Assembly: GCA_005776945.1 (NCBI GenBank)
Contig: SXOB01000058.1
Span: 1 to 52,617 of the forward strand
Origin: Pseudomonadota bacterium
GTDB lineage: Bacteria; Myxococcota_A; UBA796; GCA-2862545
Direction of reading: 5' to 3'
Length of the DNA stretch: 52,617 nt
Shown here: positions 25,412 to 33,542 of the stretch, one piece after another
Layout: each line of letters starts with the position of its first letter
Numbering within the stretch: the first letter of the stretch is position 1
The notes under the pieces: generated by a model
Told to the model about the DNA's origin: nothing
The model's database searches: none
What the model saw: the letters and a program-made list of their open reading frames with translations, nothing else
Position numbers and translations under genes: made by a program

Positions 25412-27091
25412 ATGTCTTGGATCGCGCTCGCGTTGTCTTGCAAGGCGCCTCCGCCCCCTTCGGCACCGCGCACCCTCGAAATTGCCGCCATCAACGACTT
25501 TCACGGCGCGCTCTACGAAACCCCATCGTCCGAGCCCGGACGGGCGGCGGGCGGCCTGCCCTGGCTCGTCGCCGCCATGCGGGCGCTGCGCCAGGACCAC
25601 CCCGAATTGCTGGTCCTCGACGGCGGTGACGTCTTTCAGGGCAGCTGGCCCGTCAACCAGTCGCATGGGCTGGCCGCGGTCGAAGCGATGAACCTGCTCG
25701 GGCTCGACGCATCCGCCGTTGGCAACCACGAGTTCGACTACGGCCCTGGGGCCGACCCCGAATCCGGTCTCCGCGGCGCCTTCGAGGCCGCCGCACGCGA
25801 GGCCGATTTCGCCTGGCTGTCGGCCAACGTTCGAACGCAGGACGGCGAGCGGTGGGCACCGCGAGGGGTCGCGGCCACCAAGGTCATCGACCGGGCCGGC
25901 GTCCGCGTCGGAATCATCGGGCTGACGACCCGCGACACGCCGATGACGACGCGCGGCTCGTCCGTCGCTGACCTGTCGTTCGGCAGCGTGGTCGACGCCG
26001 TGCGCGAAGTCCTGCCGGATCTCGAACGCGAGGGCGCCGAGGTCATCATCGTCGTCGGCCACTTGACCGGGAAGTGCGAAACGACGGGCTTCACCGAGGT
26101 GGACCCGAACTGTCGTCCCGACGGCGAGATCGGCGAATTGCTCACCCAACTCGAACCCGGCACCATCGACGCGATGGTCTTGGGTCACGCCCACACCTTC
26201 CTCCAAGGCCGTGTCGACGACACGTTCCTGCTCGAACAGCGCGACAAGGGCCGCGTCATCGGCCGGGCCACCCTCGTGGTTGGCGCCGATGGCGTCGAAC
26301 CCGATCACAGCACGGTCGGGCCCGCCTGGTTGCTCGAACACCCCCGTGTCGACCCCGGCTGTACCGCCGCCCCGTTCCCGCTCGAGCCCATCCTGGTCGG
26401 AGACCGCCTGCTCCGTCCCGCTGACGATGCCGTGGCCCTCGTCCGGTCGTGGGAGGCGAAGGCGGGCACGTTGTGCGCGGAGGTCGGTTGTGCGTCGCGC
26501 TACCTCGGCCGCAGCCGCGAAAAGGGGTCAGAGGTCGGCAACCTCGTCACCGACGCGATGCGCGCGATCTTGCCAAAGGCACAAGTGGCCCTGACGAACA
26601 GCGGTGGCCTTCGCGACGACGTGCGACCCGGCACCGTCCGCGCAGAGGATCTGCAGAAGGTCATGCCGTTCGACAACCGGATGTTGCTTGTCGAGATGAC
26701 GGGCGCGAACCTGCTCATGACCTTGCGAATCGGGTCCTCGGGCGCCCACGGCGTCCTGCAGGTCTCGGGGGCCACCTACGGCTATGACCCCGCAAAGGCC
26801 GGCGGTTCGGACCTCGACGGCGACGGCCAGGTCGCAACCTGGGAAAACGACCGGATGTGTGGAGCGACGGTCGACGGGCGCCCCATCGACCCCGCCGCGA
26901 CCTACCGCGTCGCCCTGACCGACTTCCTTTGGAACGGCGGCGATCACCTCGACGTGGCCCTCAAAGGGGCGAAGCTTGTCGAGGAAGGCCCACTGCTTCG
27001 CGACGCCTTGATCGCCTGGGCGCCGACGCACGCGGGCTGTTTCGGCGAGGCCGAGCCCATTCAGCGAATCATCGTAGGCCCGTGCCCCTGA
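25412..27091 (+). CDS. 5'-nucleotidase/UshA-family phosphohydrolase, lipoprotein
   Basis: A 559-residue calcineurin-like phosphoesterase. MSWIALALSCK has a lipobox (ALSC), so it is probably periplasmic or surface-anchored. Metal-site motifs run in order: INDFHG, LDGGDVFQGS, VGNHEFDYG, VVGHLTG and LGHAHTF. The C-terminal nucleotide-binding domain has SEVGNLVTDAM, ALTNSGGLRDDV, VMPFDNRMLLVEMTG and an aromatic ALTDFLWNGGDH. It likely hydrolyses 5'-nucleotides, 2',3'-cyclic nucleotides or UDP-sugars to scavenge nucleosides and phosphate. A GTTAGG element lies 7 bases before the ATG and there is no Shine-Dalgarno. An AGGSDLDGDGQVATWEND insert resembles a calcium loop. Convergent with the small zinc-ribbon protein, 3 bases apart. 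Confidence 0.92.
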   Translation: MSWIALALSCKAPPPPSAPRTLEIAAINDFHGALYETPSSEPGRAAGGLPWLVAAMRALRQDHPELLVLDGGDVFQGSWPVNQSHGLAAVEAMNLLGLDASAVGNHEFDYGPGADPESGLRGAFEAAAREADFAWLSANVRTQDGERWAPRGVAATKVIDRAGVRVGIIGLTTRDTPMTTRGSSVADLSFGSVVDAVREVLPDLEREGAEVIIVVGHLTGKCETTGFTEVDPNCRPDGEIGELLTQLEPGTIDAMVLGHAHTFLQGRVDDTFLLEQRDKGRVIGRATLVVGADGVEPDHSTVGPAWLLEHPRVDPGCTAAPFPLEPILVGDRLLRPADDAVALVRSWEAKAGTLCAEVGCASRYLGRSREKGSEVGNLVTDAMRAILPKAQVALTNSGGLRDDVRPGTVRAEDLQKVMPFDNRMLLVEMTGANLLMTLRIGSSGAHGVLQVSGATYGYDPAKAGGSDLDGDGQVATWENDRMCGATVDGRPIDPAATYRVALTDFLWNGGDHLDVALKGAKLVEEGPLLRDALIAWAPTHAGCFGEAEPIQRIIVGPCP

Positions 27092-27094
27092 TCG

Positions 27095-27526
27095 TCACCG
27101 AGCGACGTCGAAGAGCTGACTGACGAAGGCCGAGATGAAGCTCAGGCTGAAGATCAGCATGCCCAAGGGTAGCAGGACGAGGCCCATGACGACGGCCACA
27201 GAGGGGACCTCGCGCCATCGCCAGTGTGGCCCCGTCAATCGTTCGATCCGAGCCGAGGCTTCGGCGCGCGTCGCCCCTTCGAGTACCCCATCGCGGATCG
27301 AGAACCCGAGGCCGTCGAACTCCCAGGAGATGGCGTCACCCTCCGGCGCCCACATCGGCATCCCGCAGGCCGGGCAGCGCGCAACGACGACGCCATGGGC
27401 ATCCCAGGCTCGCTCGAAGGCGCGCCAAGCGGCGACGCGGGGTTCATCGACTGGGCGATGCCCGCCCGCGACTCGGATGCCCGACGCGTCGTGCACCCGA
27501 TGACAATGCCCGCAGGTCAGGTCCAT
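27095..27526 (-). CDS. small zinc-ribbon protein with C-terminal membrane helix
   Basis: A 143-residue protein of unknown role. CGHC near residue 5 and CPAC near residue 50 make a four-Cys zinc-ribbon pattern (TCGHCHRVH ... ARCPACGMPMW). A WEFDGLGFSIRDGVLEG segment and a polar middle lead to a strongly hydrophobic VAVVMGLVLLPLGMLIFSLSFISAF helix near the C-terminus, so the ribbon is probably cytoplasmic and tail-anchored. Its first 10 bases overlap the end of the large alanine-rich gene upstream on the same strand, implying coupled translation. I do not recognise the family. Confidence 0.65.
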   Translation of the reverse strand: MDLTCGHCHRVHDASGIRVAGGHRPVDEPRVAAWRAFERAWDAHGVVVARCPACGMPMWAPEGDAISWEFDGLGFSIRDGVLEGATRAEASARIERLTGPHWRWREVPSVAVVMGLVLLPLGMLIFSLSFISAFVSQLFDVAR

Positions 27527-28914
27527 GCGCCGAAGGCGCTACCGACGGCGTCGCCTTCATCCCCAGACCAGCCAATGGCTTCCGGCCCCCCCAACGACGC
27601 CCACCAGGACGCCAGGTCAGGATCGATGGCGATCGCGACGACGCGTAGACGCGCCTCCGACAACAACAGCGGGGCCGCCGCGCGAACCTCAGCCGACGCG
27701 GCGTGCAGCGACCAGAGTTCGCCTTTGGACTCGCCCTTCGAGACGAGGGCCCGCCAAAGACCGTCCAGCCGCGGCTCGAGCGCCTCCAAGGCCGGTTGAG
27801 CTTCGCGTTCGCGCTTGGTCGCCCCCTTGAGGATCCGGCCCACACGGACGCCATTGGCCGTCGCCGCGCGAACGACCGCAACCAGCATGTCGACACCCGG
27901 CCCGCCAAGGCGTTCAGCCCAACGGCCGCTCGCCAAGGCTTCCGCACACGCGGCGTCGCGGCATGCCAAACGAACCGCGACGGTCGTCGCCTCCGGGAAT
28001 CGCCCTGGCGTCGCGGCCAGCGCGATGTCCAGAAGGTTGGCCACTCCGGCAACCGGCAAGGTCTCGATCTGGTCTTCGACGGCGCTCAGGGCCCGCCAAG
28101 CACGTTGGTACGGGGCAAAGGCCGCCTGGATGGCCGCCGTGTCACCCGAGGCCACGGCCGCCACGAGGGCCACGTCCAACTCGGCCGGCGCCGTCTTGGG
28201 TCGCTCGGCTCGCGGGGGGCGCGGCTCCGCCGGGGCAGCGGACGGTTCGGCTTTGCGTGCGCGCTTGGGCTCGGTCGCGGCGGCGGCCGTGCCCGGCAGC
28301 GGCAAGTCGAGGGTTCGACGGAGGTCGCTGTCGAGCTCGGCGAGGCGCCGATCGCGCTCCTCGACAGGACCGGATCTGGCGGCTTCCAATTGGACCCACC
28401 AACGTAGGGCGGTTTCGCCGGGGCTGCGCCGGCCCTTCAGGAGGCGGAGTGCCTCTTCATGTTGGCCAGCAAGGGCGGCTTCCCGAGCGCGGCGGACGCC
28501 GTCGGCCGCGTCGCTGCGCTCCGGCGCCTCCTGGCGCGGTCGGGCCTCGCGCTGGGGGCGGTCGGCCCGGGGCTGGACATCGGAGCGAGCAGGCGGCTGA
28601 CGCACTTCGCGGGGAGGCGCCTTCTCTCCCATGCCCTCCAACAGACCCCGGGCCTCGCGGGCCTCGCCGTCCGTTGCGTCACTCGCATTCGTCAGCTTGA
28701 CGAGCTGACGGGCTTCGCTGACGGCTGCGTCGCGGTTGCCAAGCAAGAACTGGAGCGTCGCGATGGCCCAGGTGGTCTGGCGGGTCGCCGGACCGTCACC
28801 AAGCGCACCGACACGGTCGGACATGGCGGCGCGCAGCAAGTTGCGGCGCGCCGAAGCATCTGCGGCATCGTGGATGCGGCTCGCCCAATGGGGGTACACG
28901 GTCGACACGTTCAC
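27517..28914 (-). CDS. hypothetical Ala/Arg-rich helical repeat protein
   Basis: A 465-residue protein from GTG 28914. The first 85 residues look like TPR-type helix pairs (RRNLLRAAMSDRVGAL, TTWAIATLQFLLGNRDAAVSEA). A charged Pro/Arg/Glu linker (about 95-160) and a second one (about 215-245) separate further all-helical parts such as ARLAGQHEEALRLLKGR and a C-terminal region with VNGVRVGRILKGATKREREA. No signal peptide, membrane helix or catalytic motif is visible. A scaffold or helical-repeat role is only a guess. It overlaps the zinc-ribbon gene by 10 bases and is divergent from fdhD, with about 65 bases between. Confidence 0.6.
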   Translation of the reverse strand: MNVSTVYPHWASRIHDAADASARRNLLRAAMSDRVGALGDGPATRQTTWAIATLQFLLGNRDAAVSEARQLVKLTNASDATDGEAREARGLLEGMGEKAPPREVRQPPARSDVQPRADRPQREARPRQEAPERSDAADGVRRAREAALAGQHEEALRLLKGRRSPGETALRWWVQLEAARSGPVEERDRRLAELDSDLRRTLDLPLPGTAAAATEPKRARKAEPSAAPAEPRPPRAERPKTAPAELDVALVAAVASGDTAAIQAAFAPYQRAWRALSAVEDQIETLPVAGVANLLDIALAATPGRFPEATTVAVRLACRDAACAEALASGRWAERLGGPGVDMLVAVVRAATANGVRVGRILKGATKREREAQPALEALEPRLDGLWRALVSKGESKGELWSLHAASAEVRAAAPLLLSEARLRVVAIAIDPDLASWWASLGGPEAIGWSGDEGDAVGSAFGAWT

Positions 28915-28979
28915 CTCGGCCCCGCGCGCCTAGCAGACTGCGCGCCCCGTCCGCCACCATGAGGAGGATAGCGACGCCC

Positions 28980-29768
28980 ATGGCGATGAGAATCGCGAAG
29001 CGAAACGCGGTTCGGGTGCCGGGATTCTCCGCGCTCGACGACGTTGTGGTCGAAGAGCCCCTGGACATCCGCATCGATGGCGTCTCGATGGGCATCACGA
29101 TGCGTACGCCCGGCGACGACCTCGACCTCGTAGCGGGCTGGCTCGTCAGCGAACGGATTCTGGCCGATTTGTCCGACGTCCGCACCCTTGCACACCTGCC
29201 GGGTGACGACGACGAGAACACCGTGGCCGTCGTGCTTGCCGACGGCGCCGAGGCGTCCCTCCCCCCTCCGCGTGCCCGCTTCGCCTCTAGCGCCTGCGGC
29301 GTGTGTGGGAGAGCTGCCGTGCCTACTCAAGCGCCGCGGAACCGTTTGGCGTTCGCCCCTTCCTCGGACGTCCTGACCGGCTGGCTCGCCCGCCTCTCGG
29401 CCCACCAGATCGTGTTCGATGCCACGGGGGGTTGCCACGCGGCGCTCCTGCTGGCGGCCGACGGATCGTGGGAAGTCGCACGAGAGGATGTCGGCCGTCA
29501 CAACGCCGTAGACAAGGCGATTGGCGGGGCGCTGCGGGCGGGCTGGGACCCGACCGACGCTCACCTCATCGTCACGGCGCGCGCGGGCTACGAAATCATT
29601 GACAAAGCGGTGGCCGCTGGGCTCGCCACCGTGGTCGCGATGGGCGCACCAACGTCGCTGGCCATCGACGTGGCGCGTGCCGCCGCCATCGCCCTCATCG
29701 GCTTCGCGCGCCATGATCGGCACGCGGTCTACAACGGCTCCATGGCCCCTGAGGGCCAGCAGGGTTAG
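28980..29768 (+). CDS. fdhD: FdhD, sulfurtransferase for formate dehydrogenase
   Basis: A protein of 262 residues from ATG 28980, chosen because AGGAGG lies at 28962-28967; an ATG at 28959 would add seven residues. FdhD passes sulfur from a cysteine desulfurase to the Mo/W-bis-MGD cofactor of formate dehydrogenases. Family features: EEPLDIRIDG near the start, GWLVSERIL, the CxxC in SSACGVCGRA, HQIVFDATGGCHAALL, AREDVGRHNAVDKAIGGAL, and TARAGYEIIDKA. No formate dehydrogenase gene is in the window, so its client is elsewhere. Divergent from the helical-repeat gene. The selenocysteine peroxiredoxin 13.8 kb away indicates that the cell inserts Sec, which many formate dehydrogenases need. Confidence 0.93.
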   Translation: MAMRIAKRNAVRVPGFSALDDVVVEEPLDIRIDGVSMGITMRTPGDDLDLVAGWLVSERILADLSDVRTLAHLPGDDDENTVAVVLADGAEASLPPPRARFASSACGVCGRAAVPTQAPRNRLAFAPSSDVLTGWLARLSAHQIVFDATGGCHAALLLAADGSWEVAREDVGRHNAVDKAIGGALRAGWDPTDAHLIVTARAGYEIIDKAVAAGLATVVAMGAPTSLAIDVARAAAIALIGFARHDRHAVYNGSMAPEGQQG

Positions 29769-29859
29769 GCGCGCCGGCGCCAGTCGTCCCGGGCTCCTCC
29801 AAGGACGACACGGCCCCTCCAAAACGCGGGCATCTTGGTCCCGACGCCTGGAGTCTCCC

Positions 29860-30393
29860 TTGGATCACAATCGCATCGATCAACGGCAGCCGCTCTACGT
29901 GGGTATGGCCGTCATTGGCATGTTGCTCCTGGCACTCGGCATCGTAGGCGGGGGCTTTGTGCGCCCGATGTCGGATGGAGCGGGCTCAGGACCGCCGGAA
30001 AGCGCACCTGCCGGCCTGCAATGGGAGCACCGCGGTGGGCGATGGGTGCTCGTCGATGCGACGCGCAGCGACAACAGGGTCTGGGCCGGCGACAACGATG
30101 TCGTCCCGCTCGCCCTCGTCCTGCGGCCCGCGAACGTTGCCCTCGGCGCCGGCGCCATCGTGTTCCTGCTCGCGATGATCTGGGGCGCCGGCCAGCTTGG
30201 TCACAAGGAAGTCGAGCCCGTCGCGGTCAAAAAAGCGTCCACCCCGTCGCCCGCGGAGCCACGTTCCGACGTGCCTCTCGTCGACATCCCCCACCAGCCG
30301 TCCATCGCCTTGACGCGGACCCCTCCGGGAGCCCGCAATCGCACCGCCACCCCCCCGCCAGTGCGCCCGCGTCCGCCCGACGCTGCGTCCTGA
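29860..30393 (+). CDS. small two-helix membrane protein with Pro-rich tail
   Basis: About 177 residues from TTG 29860, preceded by GGAG at 29849-29852; an ATG at 29905 is the alternative. A helix GMAVIGMLLLALGIVGGGF near residue 15, a loop containing LQWEHRGGRWVLVD, a second helix ALGAGAIVFLLAMIWGAG, then a Pro/Thr/Arg-rich cytoplasmic or periplasmic tail of about 60 residues. No family recognised. It ends 13 bases before the isoaspartyl peptidase ATG and could share its transcript; no functional link is obvious. Confidence 0.55.
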   Translation: MDHNRIDQRQPLYVGMAVIGMLLLALGIVGGGFVRPMSDGAGSGPPESAPAGLQWEHRGGRWVLVDATRSDNRVWAGDNDVVPLALVLRPANVALGAGAIVFLLAMIWGAGQLGHKEVEPVAVKKASTPSPAEPRSDVPLVDIPHQPSIALTRTPPGARNRTATPPPVRPRPPDAAS

Positions 30394-30406
30394 GTCAGGA
30401 GATTCG

Positions 30407-31306
30407 ATGAATTTCGCCCTCGCCGTTCACGGAGGCGCCGGTCTCTCCCGTGCCGGCTCTCTCTCTCCCGAGCGCCAGGCGTCATGTCGCGCCGCGCTCG
30501 AAGAGGCCTTGCGCACCGGGGCCCGCACGTTGGCCTCCGGTGGATCTGCGGTCGACGCCGTAGAGGCGGCCGTCATCATCCTCGAGGACTCGCCGCTCTT
30601 CAATGCCGGCCACGGTGCCGTGCTCAACGCCGACGGCGACGCTGAGTTGGACGCTGGCATCATGGACGGCCGCCAACGCACGGCCGGCGGCGTCGCCGGA
30701 CTCCGCCGGACGCGCAACCCCATCCAAGCCGCGCGCGCCGCGATGGAGCATTCGCCCCACGTCCTCCTTTCCGGCGCTGGGGCTGACGCTTTCGCCAGCG
30801 AGCGCGGCCTCGCCCAGGTCGACCCCGCCTGGTTCGTCATCGACGAGCGCAAGGCGCAGCTGGCCAACCTGCTCGCTGGCACGCCGGATGACGGTTCCGA
30901 CGCCTACGGCACCGTTGGCGCCGTCGCCCGCGATCTCGAAGGCCACCTCGCCGCCGCCACGTCGACCGGCGGGACTGCGGGCAAACGCTACGGGCGCATC
31001 GGCGACAGTCCCATCATCGGCGCCGGCACCTGGGCCTGGGACAGCACCTGTGCCGTCTCGTGCACCGGTGACGGCGAGGCCTTCATCCGCAGCCACCTCG
31101 CCGGCCGCGTCTCGGACTGGATCGAGATGTCCGGCTTGAGCCTACGTGAAGCCGCCCACCGCGCCATCCACCACGACCTCACCGGCGGCAAGGGCGGCCT
31201 GATCGCCGTTGGCAAGGCCGGTCCAGCCGTGATGCCCTACAACACCGCGGGCATGTTCCGGGGTCGCATCGACATGCGCGGCGAGCCGGAAGTCAGCATC
31301 TGGTAG
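30407..31306 (+). CDS. iaaA: isoaspartyl peptidase/L-asparaginase (Ntn hydrolase)
   Basis: A 299-residue plant-type asparaginase. ATG 30407 has AGGAG six bases upstream. FALAVHGGAG opens the alpha subunit; an SGGSAVDAVEAAV helix and FNAGHGAVLNADGDAELDA follow. Autocleavage is expected before Thr169 in AYGTVGAVA, freeing the nucleophilic Thr of the beta subunit. GRIGDSPIIGAGTWA and the CTGDGEAF segment with GGLIAV complete the active site. The enzyme removes isoaspartyl (beta-Asp) dipeptides from damaged proteins and also hydrolyses asparagine. Length and motifs are normal. The 3' end overlaps the convergent SDR gene by 14 bases. Confidence 0.95.
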   Translation: MNFALAVHGGAGLSRAGSLSPERQASCRAALEEALRTGARTLASGGSAVDAVEAAVIILEDSPLFNAGHGAVLNADGDAELDAGIMDGRQRTAGGVAGLRRTRNPIQAARAAMEHSPHVLLSGAGADAFASERGLAQVDPAWFVIDERKAQLANLLAGTPDDGSDAYGTVGAVARDLEGHLAAATSTGGTAGKRYGRIGDSPIIGAGTWAWDSTCAVSCTGDGEAFIRSHLAGRVSDWIEMSGLSLREAAHRAIHHDLTGGKGGLIAVGKAGPAVMPYNTAGMFRGRIDMRGEPEVSIW

Positions 31307-32231
31307 GCGGCGACGCCCGCAGTCGGGCCAGCGCGGCCACGCCGTCAGGCCCCCGCGCCCAATGTTCGAGCTGACCCCAAGATGCTGCCGATGCCGTCGC
31401 AGCCCAACGGGCGTCGCGCTCGGCGCCGTCACGTAGGACCTCGTCGGGCGTCAACAACGCGCCCGTGCCGACGCCAAGTCGATCGGCCATGGCACGAACC
31501 GCAAGGGTTGGCCCCAAGGCGTCGCGCGCCCCGATGAGGTTCTCGGCGTCGACGCCAACGGGAAGCCGGAGGAAACCCACGGGGTCACCGAGGCTGCGCA
31601 TCAACGCGTCGGCGACGCCTTCCGCCGCTCCATCGGCCACAAGTACTTCGGATTTCCGTTCGTCCCAGACCGGCCGCAACGGGGCCACGGCGTCCGTTGG
31701 CAGCCGCGGCGGGCTTCGGCGGGTTGCCGTGGGCCCGAACCCGGTCCGATGGGCGCCGGGCTCGAGCACACGCACCCGTACGCCGAAGGACGCATTCTCC
31801 AAGTAGAGCGCCTCAGCCAGCGCCTCGACGGCGTGTTTCGTGGCGGCGTAGGGGCCCGATTCGGGAAAGACCATGCGGCCCGCCACGCTCGACGACACGG
31901 CCCACACGCCGCGCTTCGCGCGCAAGCCGGCGAGCGACCAGCGGGCCACGTTCCAAACGCCGAGCACATTGGTCCGCCACAGGTCGTCCATGAGCTCTTC
32001 ATCGAACGCGTCGATCGGACCAAAGGCGCCGAACCCTGCGTTGGCAAAGACAACGTCTGCGTCGGCCGCCTCGATCGACGCGCGAACGGCGGACGCGTCG
32101 CGGACATCGACGAACTGCACCCCAGCCGCCGGTTCCACGTCGACCCCCACGACGGTCCAGCCCGCGGACCGCGCCTTGGCGCTGATGGCGGCTCCGAAGC
32201 CCGAGGCCGCGCCGCTGACCCACATCTTCAT
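31293..32231 (-). CDS. short-chain dehydrogenase/reductase
   Basis: A 312-residue classical SDR with an extra C-terminal part. MWVSGAASGFGAAISAK is the GxxxGxG cofactor loop, VDVEPAA with FVDVRD the acidic and adenine contacts, FANAGFGAFG the NAG motif, SSSVAGRM carries the catalytic Ser and YAATKHAVEAL the Tyr/Lys pair. The last 110 residues (from about 200) include a DALMRSLGDP stretch and an unassigned helical tail. Substrate unknown. ATG 32231 follows GTTAGCGCC by 5 bases with no Shine-Dalgarno. It lies 57 bases from the divergent PQQ dehydrogenase and overlaps iaaA at its 3' end. Confidence 0.88.
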   Translation of the reverse strand: MKMWVSGAASGFGAAISAKARSAGWTVVGVDVEPAAGVQFVDVRDASAVRASIEAADADVVFANAGFGAFGPIDAFDEELMDDLWRTNVLGVWNVARWSLAGLRAKRGVWAVSSSVAGRMVFPESGPYAATKHAVEALAEALYLENASFGVRVRVLEPGAHRTGFGPTATRRSPPRLPTDAVAPLRPVWDERKSEVLVADGAAEGVADALMRSLGDPVGFLRLPVGVDAENLIGARDALGPTLAVRAMADRLGVGTGALLTPDEVLRDGAERDARWAATASAASWGQLEHWARGPDGVAALARLRASPPTRC

Positions 32232-32288
32232 GGCTTGGCGCTAACGAGCCACCCCACCAAGGCCAGACGTCGACGATAGTCTCCGCGG

Positions 32289-33542
32289 ATGCGCCGAGCC
32301 CTTCGCATCCTGCTCGTCGTGGCCGTCGTCGTCATCGGCGGCATCGACCTGTTGCTGTGGACGGACCCGGGCCGCCGTCTCCTCGTGCGCTGGTTCGACG
32401 ACGGGTACGCCTTTGCGGCGACGAATCAGCCCGGCCCGCCGTCCTTTGAGGGCGAAGTCGATCGCCCCCGAATCGCCATCGACCTGCAGATCATTGCGGC
32501 CGTTGGCGCGCAGCCCACGGACGCGGTCTTCCCCACGCCCACGCTCGCCGTCGTCGCCCGCAAGACGGGCGAGCTGGTGTGTGTGGACCTCACCCATGGT
32601 GCGCTCACCCCCTGGACCACGCTCGAGGTCGTCACCAATTCGGAGCTGGGTCTGCTTGGCCTCGCGTTGCACCCCGACTGGCCCTCGACGCCGCTGTTGT
32701 ACGTCCATCGCAACATCGCCGGCGGCCGCGCCGCCATGAGCGTCGTGGAAGCACGCCGCGTCGCATCGCCGCTCTCGCCGTGCTCTGGCGCCCTCGGCGA
32801 CGGCACCTCCCTGCTTCAACTCGACCAACCCTACGCCAACCACGATGGTGGCCAGATCCGCTTCGGGCCCGATCGCATGTTGTGGATCGGCTTTGGCGAC
32901 GGCGGCTTCCGCGGCGACCCGCTGAACGCCGGGCAAGACCCCACGACGTGGCTGGGCAAGATCCTCCGCGTCGACATCGGTATGCCAAGCGCAGGCAGCG
33001 ACGTCACCGACCCGCCCTACCGCATTCCTCCCGACAATCCGTTCGTCGCCGATTCCCGCTTCAAGCCGGAGATTGCCGCCTGGGGCCTTCGCAACCCGTG
33101 GCGATTCGACTTCCTTCCCGACGGACGACTCGCGATCGGCGACGTCGGCCAGAACCTCGTGGAGGAACTCGACTTCGGCCGCTTGGGAGACAACTTCGGC
33201 TGGAGATTCCGCGAAGGGGACCGCTGTTACGATCCCGAATCCGGATGCCCGACCGAGGGCCTCGTCGAGCCCGTGTTCACCTACCCGAGGTCGTTGGGAA
33301 CAAGCATCACCGGAGGCGTCTACGTCGCACGCGCCGGACCGCTCGCCGGCCACGTCGTCTTCGGGGACTTCGCCACGGGCCGGTTGTGGGCGACGGATAC
33401 GACGACGCACGCGACGTCTACCCTCGGCAAATTCAAGATCCACCCGAGCGCCTTCGTCACGCTGCCAGACGGCGACGTGGGCGTTCTCGACTTCACCGGA
33501 ACCCTCTGGCGCCTCAGCTCCGGTGTTCCCGGACGGCCTTGA
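32289..33542 (+). CDS. PQQ-type sugar/sorbosone dehydrogenase-like protein
   Basis: A 417-residue protein with one N-terminal helix (ILLVVAVVVIGGIDLLLW) that could be a signal anchor, placing the domain in the periplasm. The GSDH six-blade propeller shows LGLLGLALHPDW, YANHDGGQIRFGPDRMLWIGF, GDGG, GKILRVDIG, AAWGLRNPWRFDF, IGDVGQN and a GDFATGRLW end. This is the family of soluble glucose dehydrogenases and HHIP-like proteins, which may oxidise aldoses with PQQ. Real cofactor use is uncertain since no PQQ genes are present. A GATAGT element lies a few bases before the ATG. The last 29 bases overlap recQ antisense. Confidence 0.88.
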   Translation: MRRALRILLVVAVVVIGGIDLLLWTDPGRRLLVRWFDDGYAFAATNQPGPPSFEGEVDRPRIAIDLQIIAAVGAQPTDAVFPTPTLAVVARKTGELVCVDLTHGALTPWTTLEVVTNSELGLLGLALHPDWPSTPLLYVHRNIAGGRAAMSVVEARRVASPLSPCSGALGDGTSLLQLDQPYANHDGGQIRFGPDRMLWIGFGDGGFRGDPLNAGQDPTTWLGKILRVDIGMPSAGSDVTDPPYRIPPDNPFVADSRFKPEIAAWGLRNPWRFDFLPDGRLAIGDVGQNLVEELDFGRLGDNFGWRFREGDRCYDPESGCPTEGLVEPVFTYPRSLGTSITGGVYVARAGPLAGHVVFGDFATGRLWATDTTTHATSTLGKFKIHPSAFVTLPDGDVGVLDFTGTLWRLSSGVPGRP

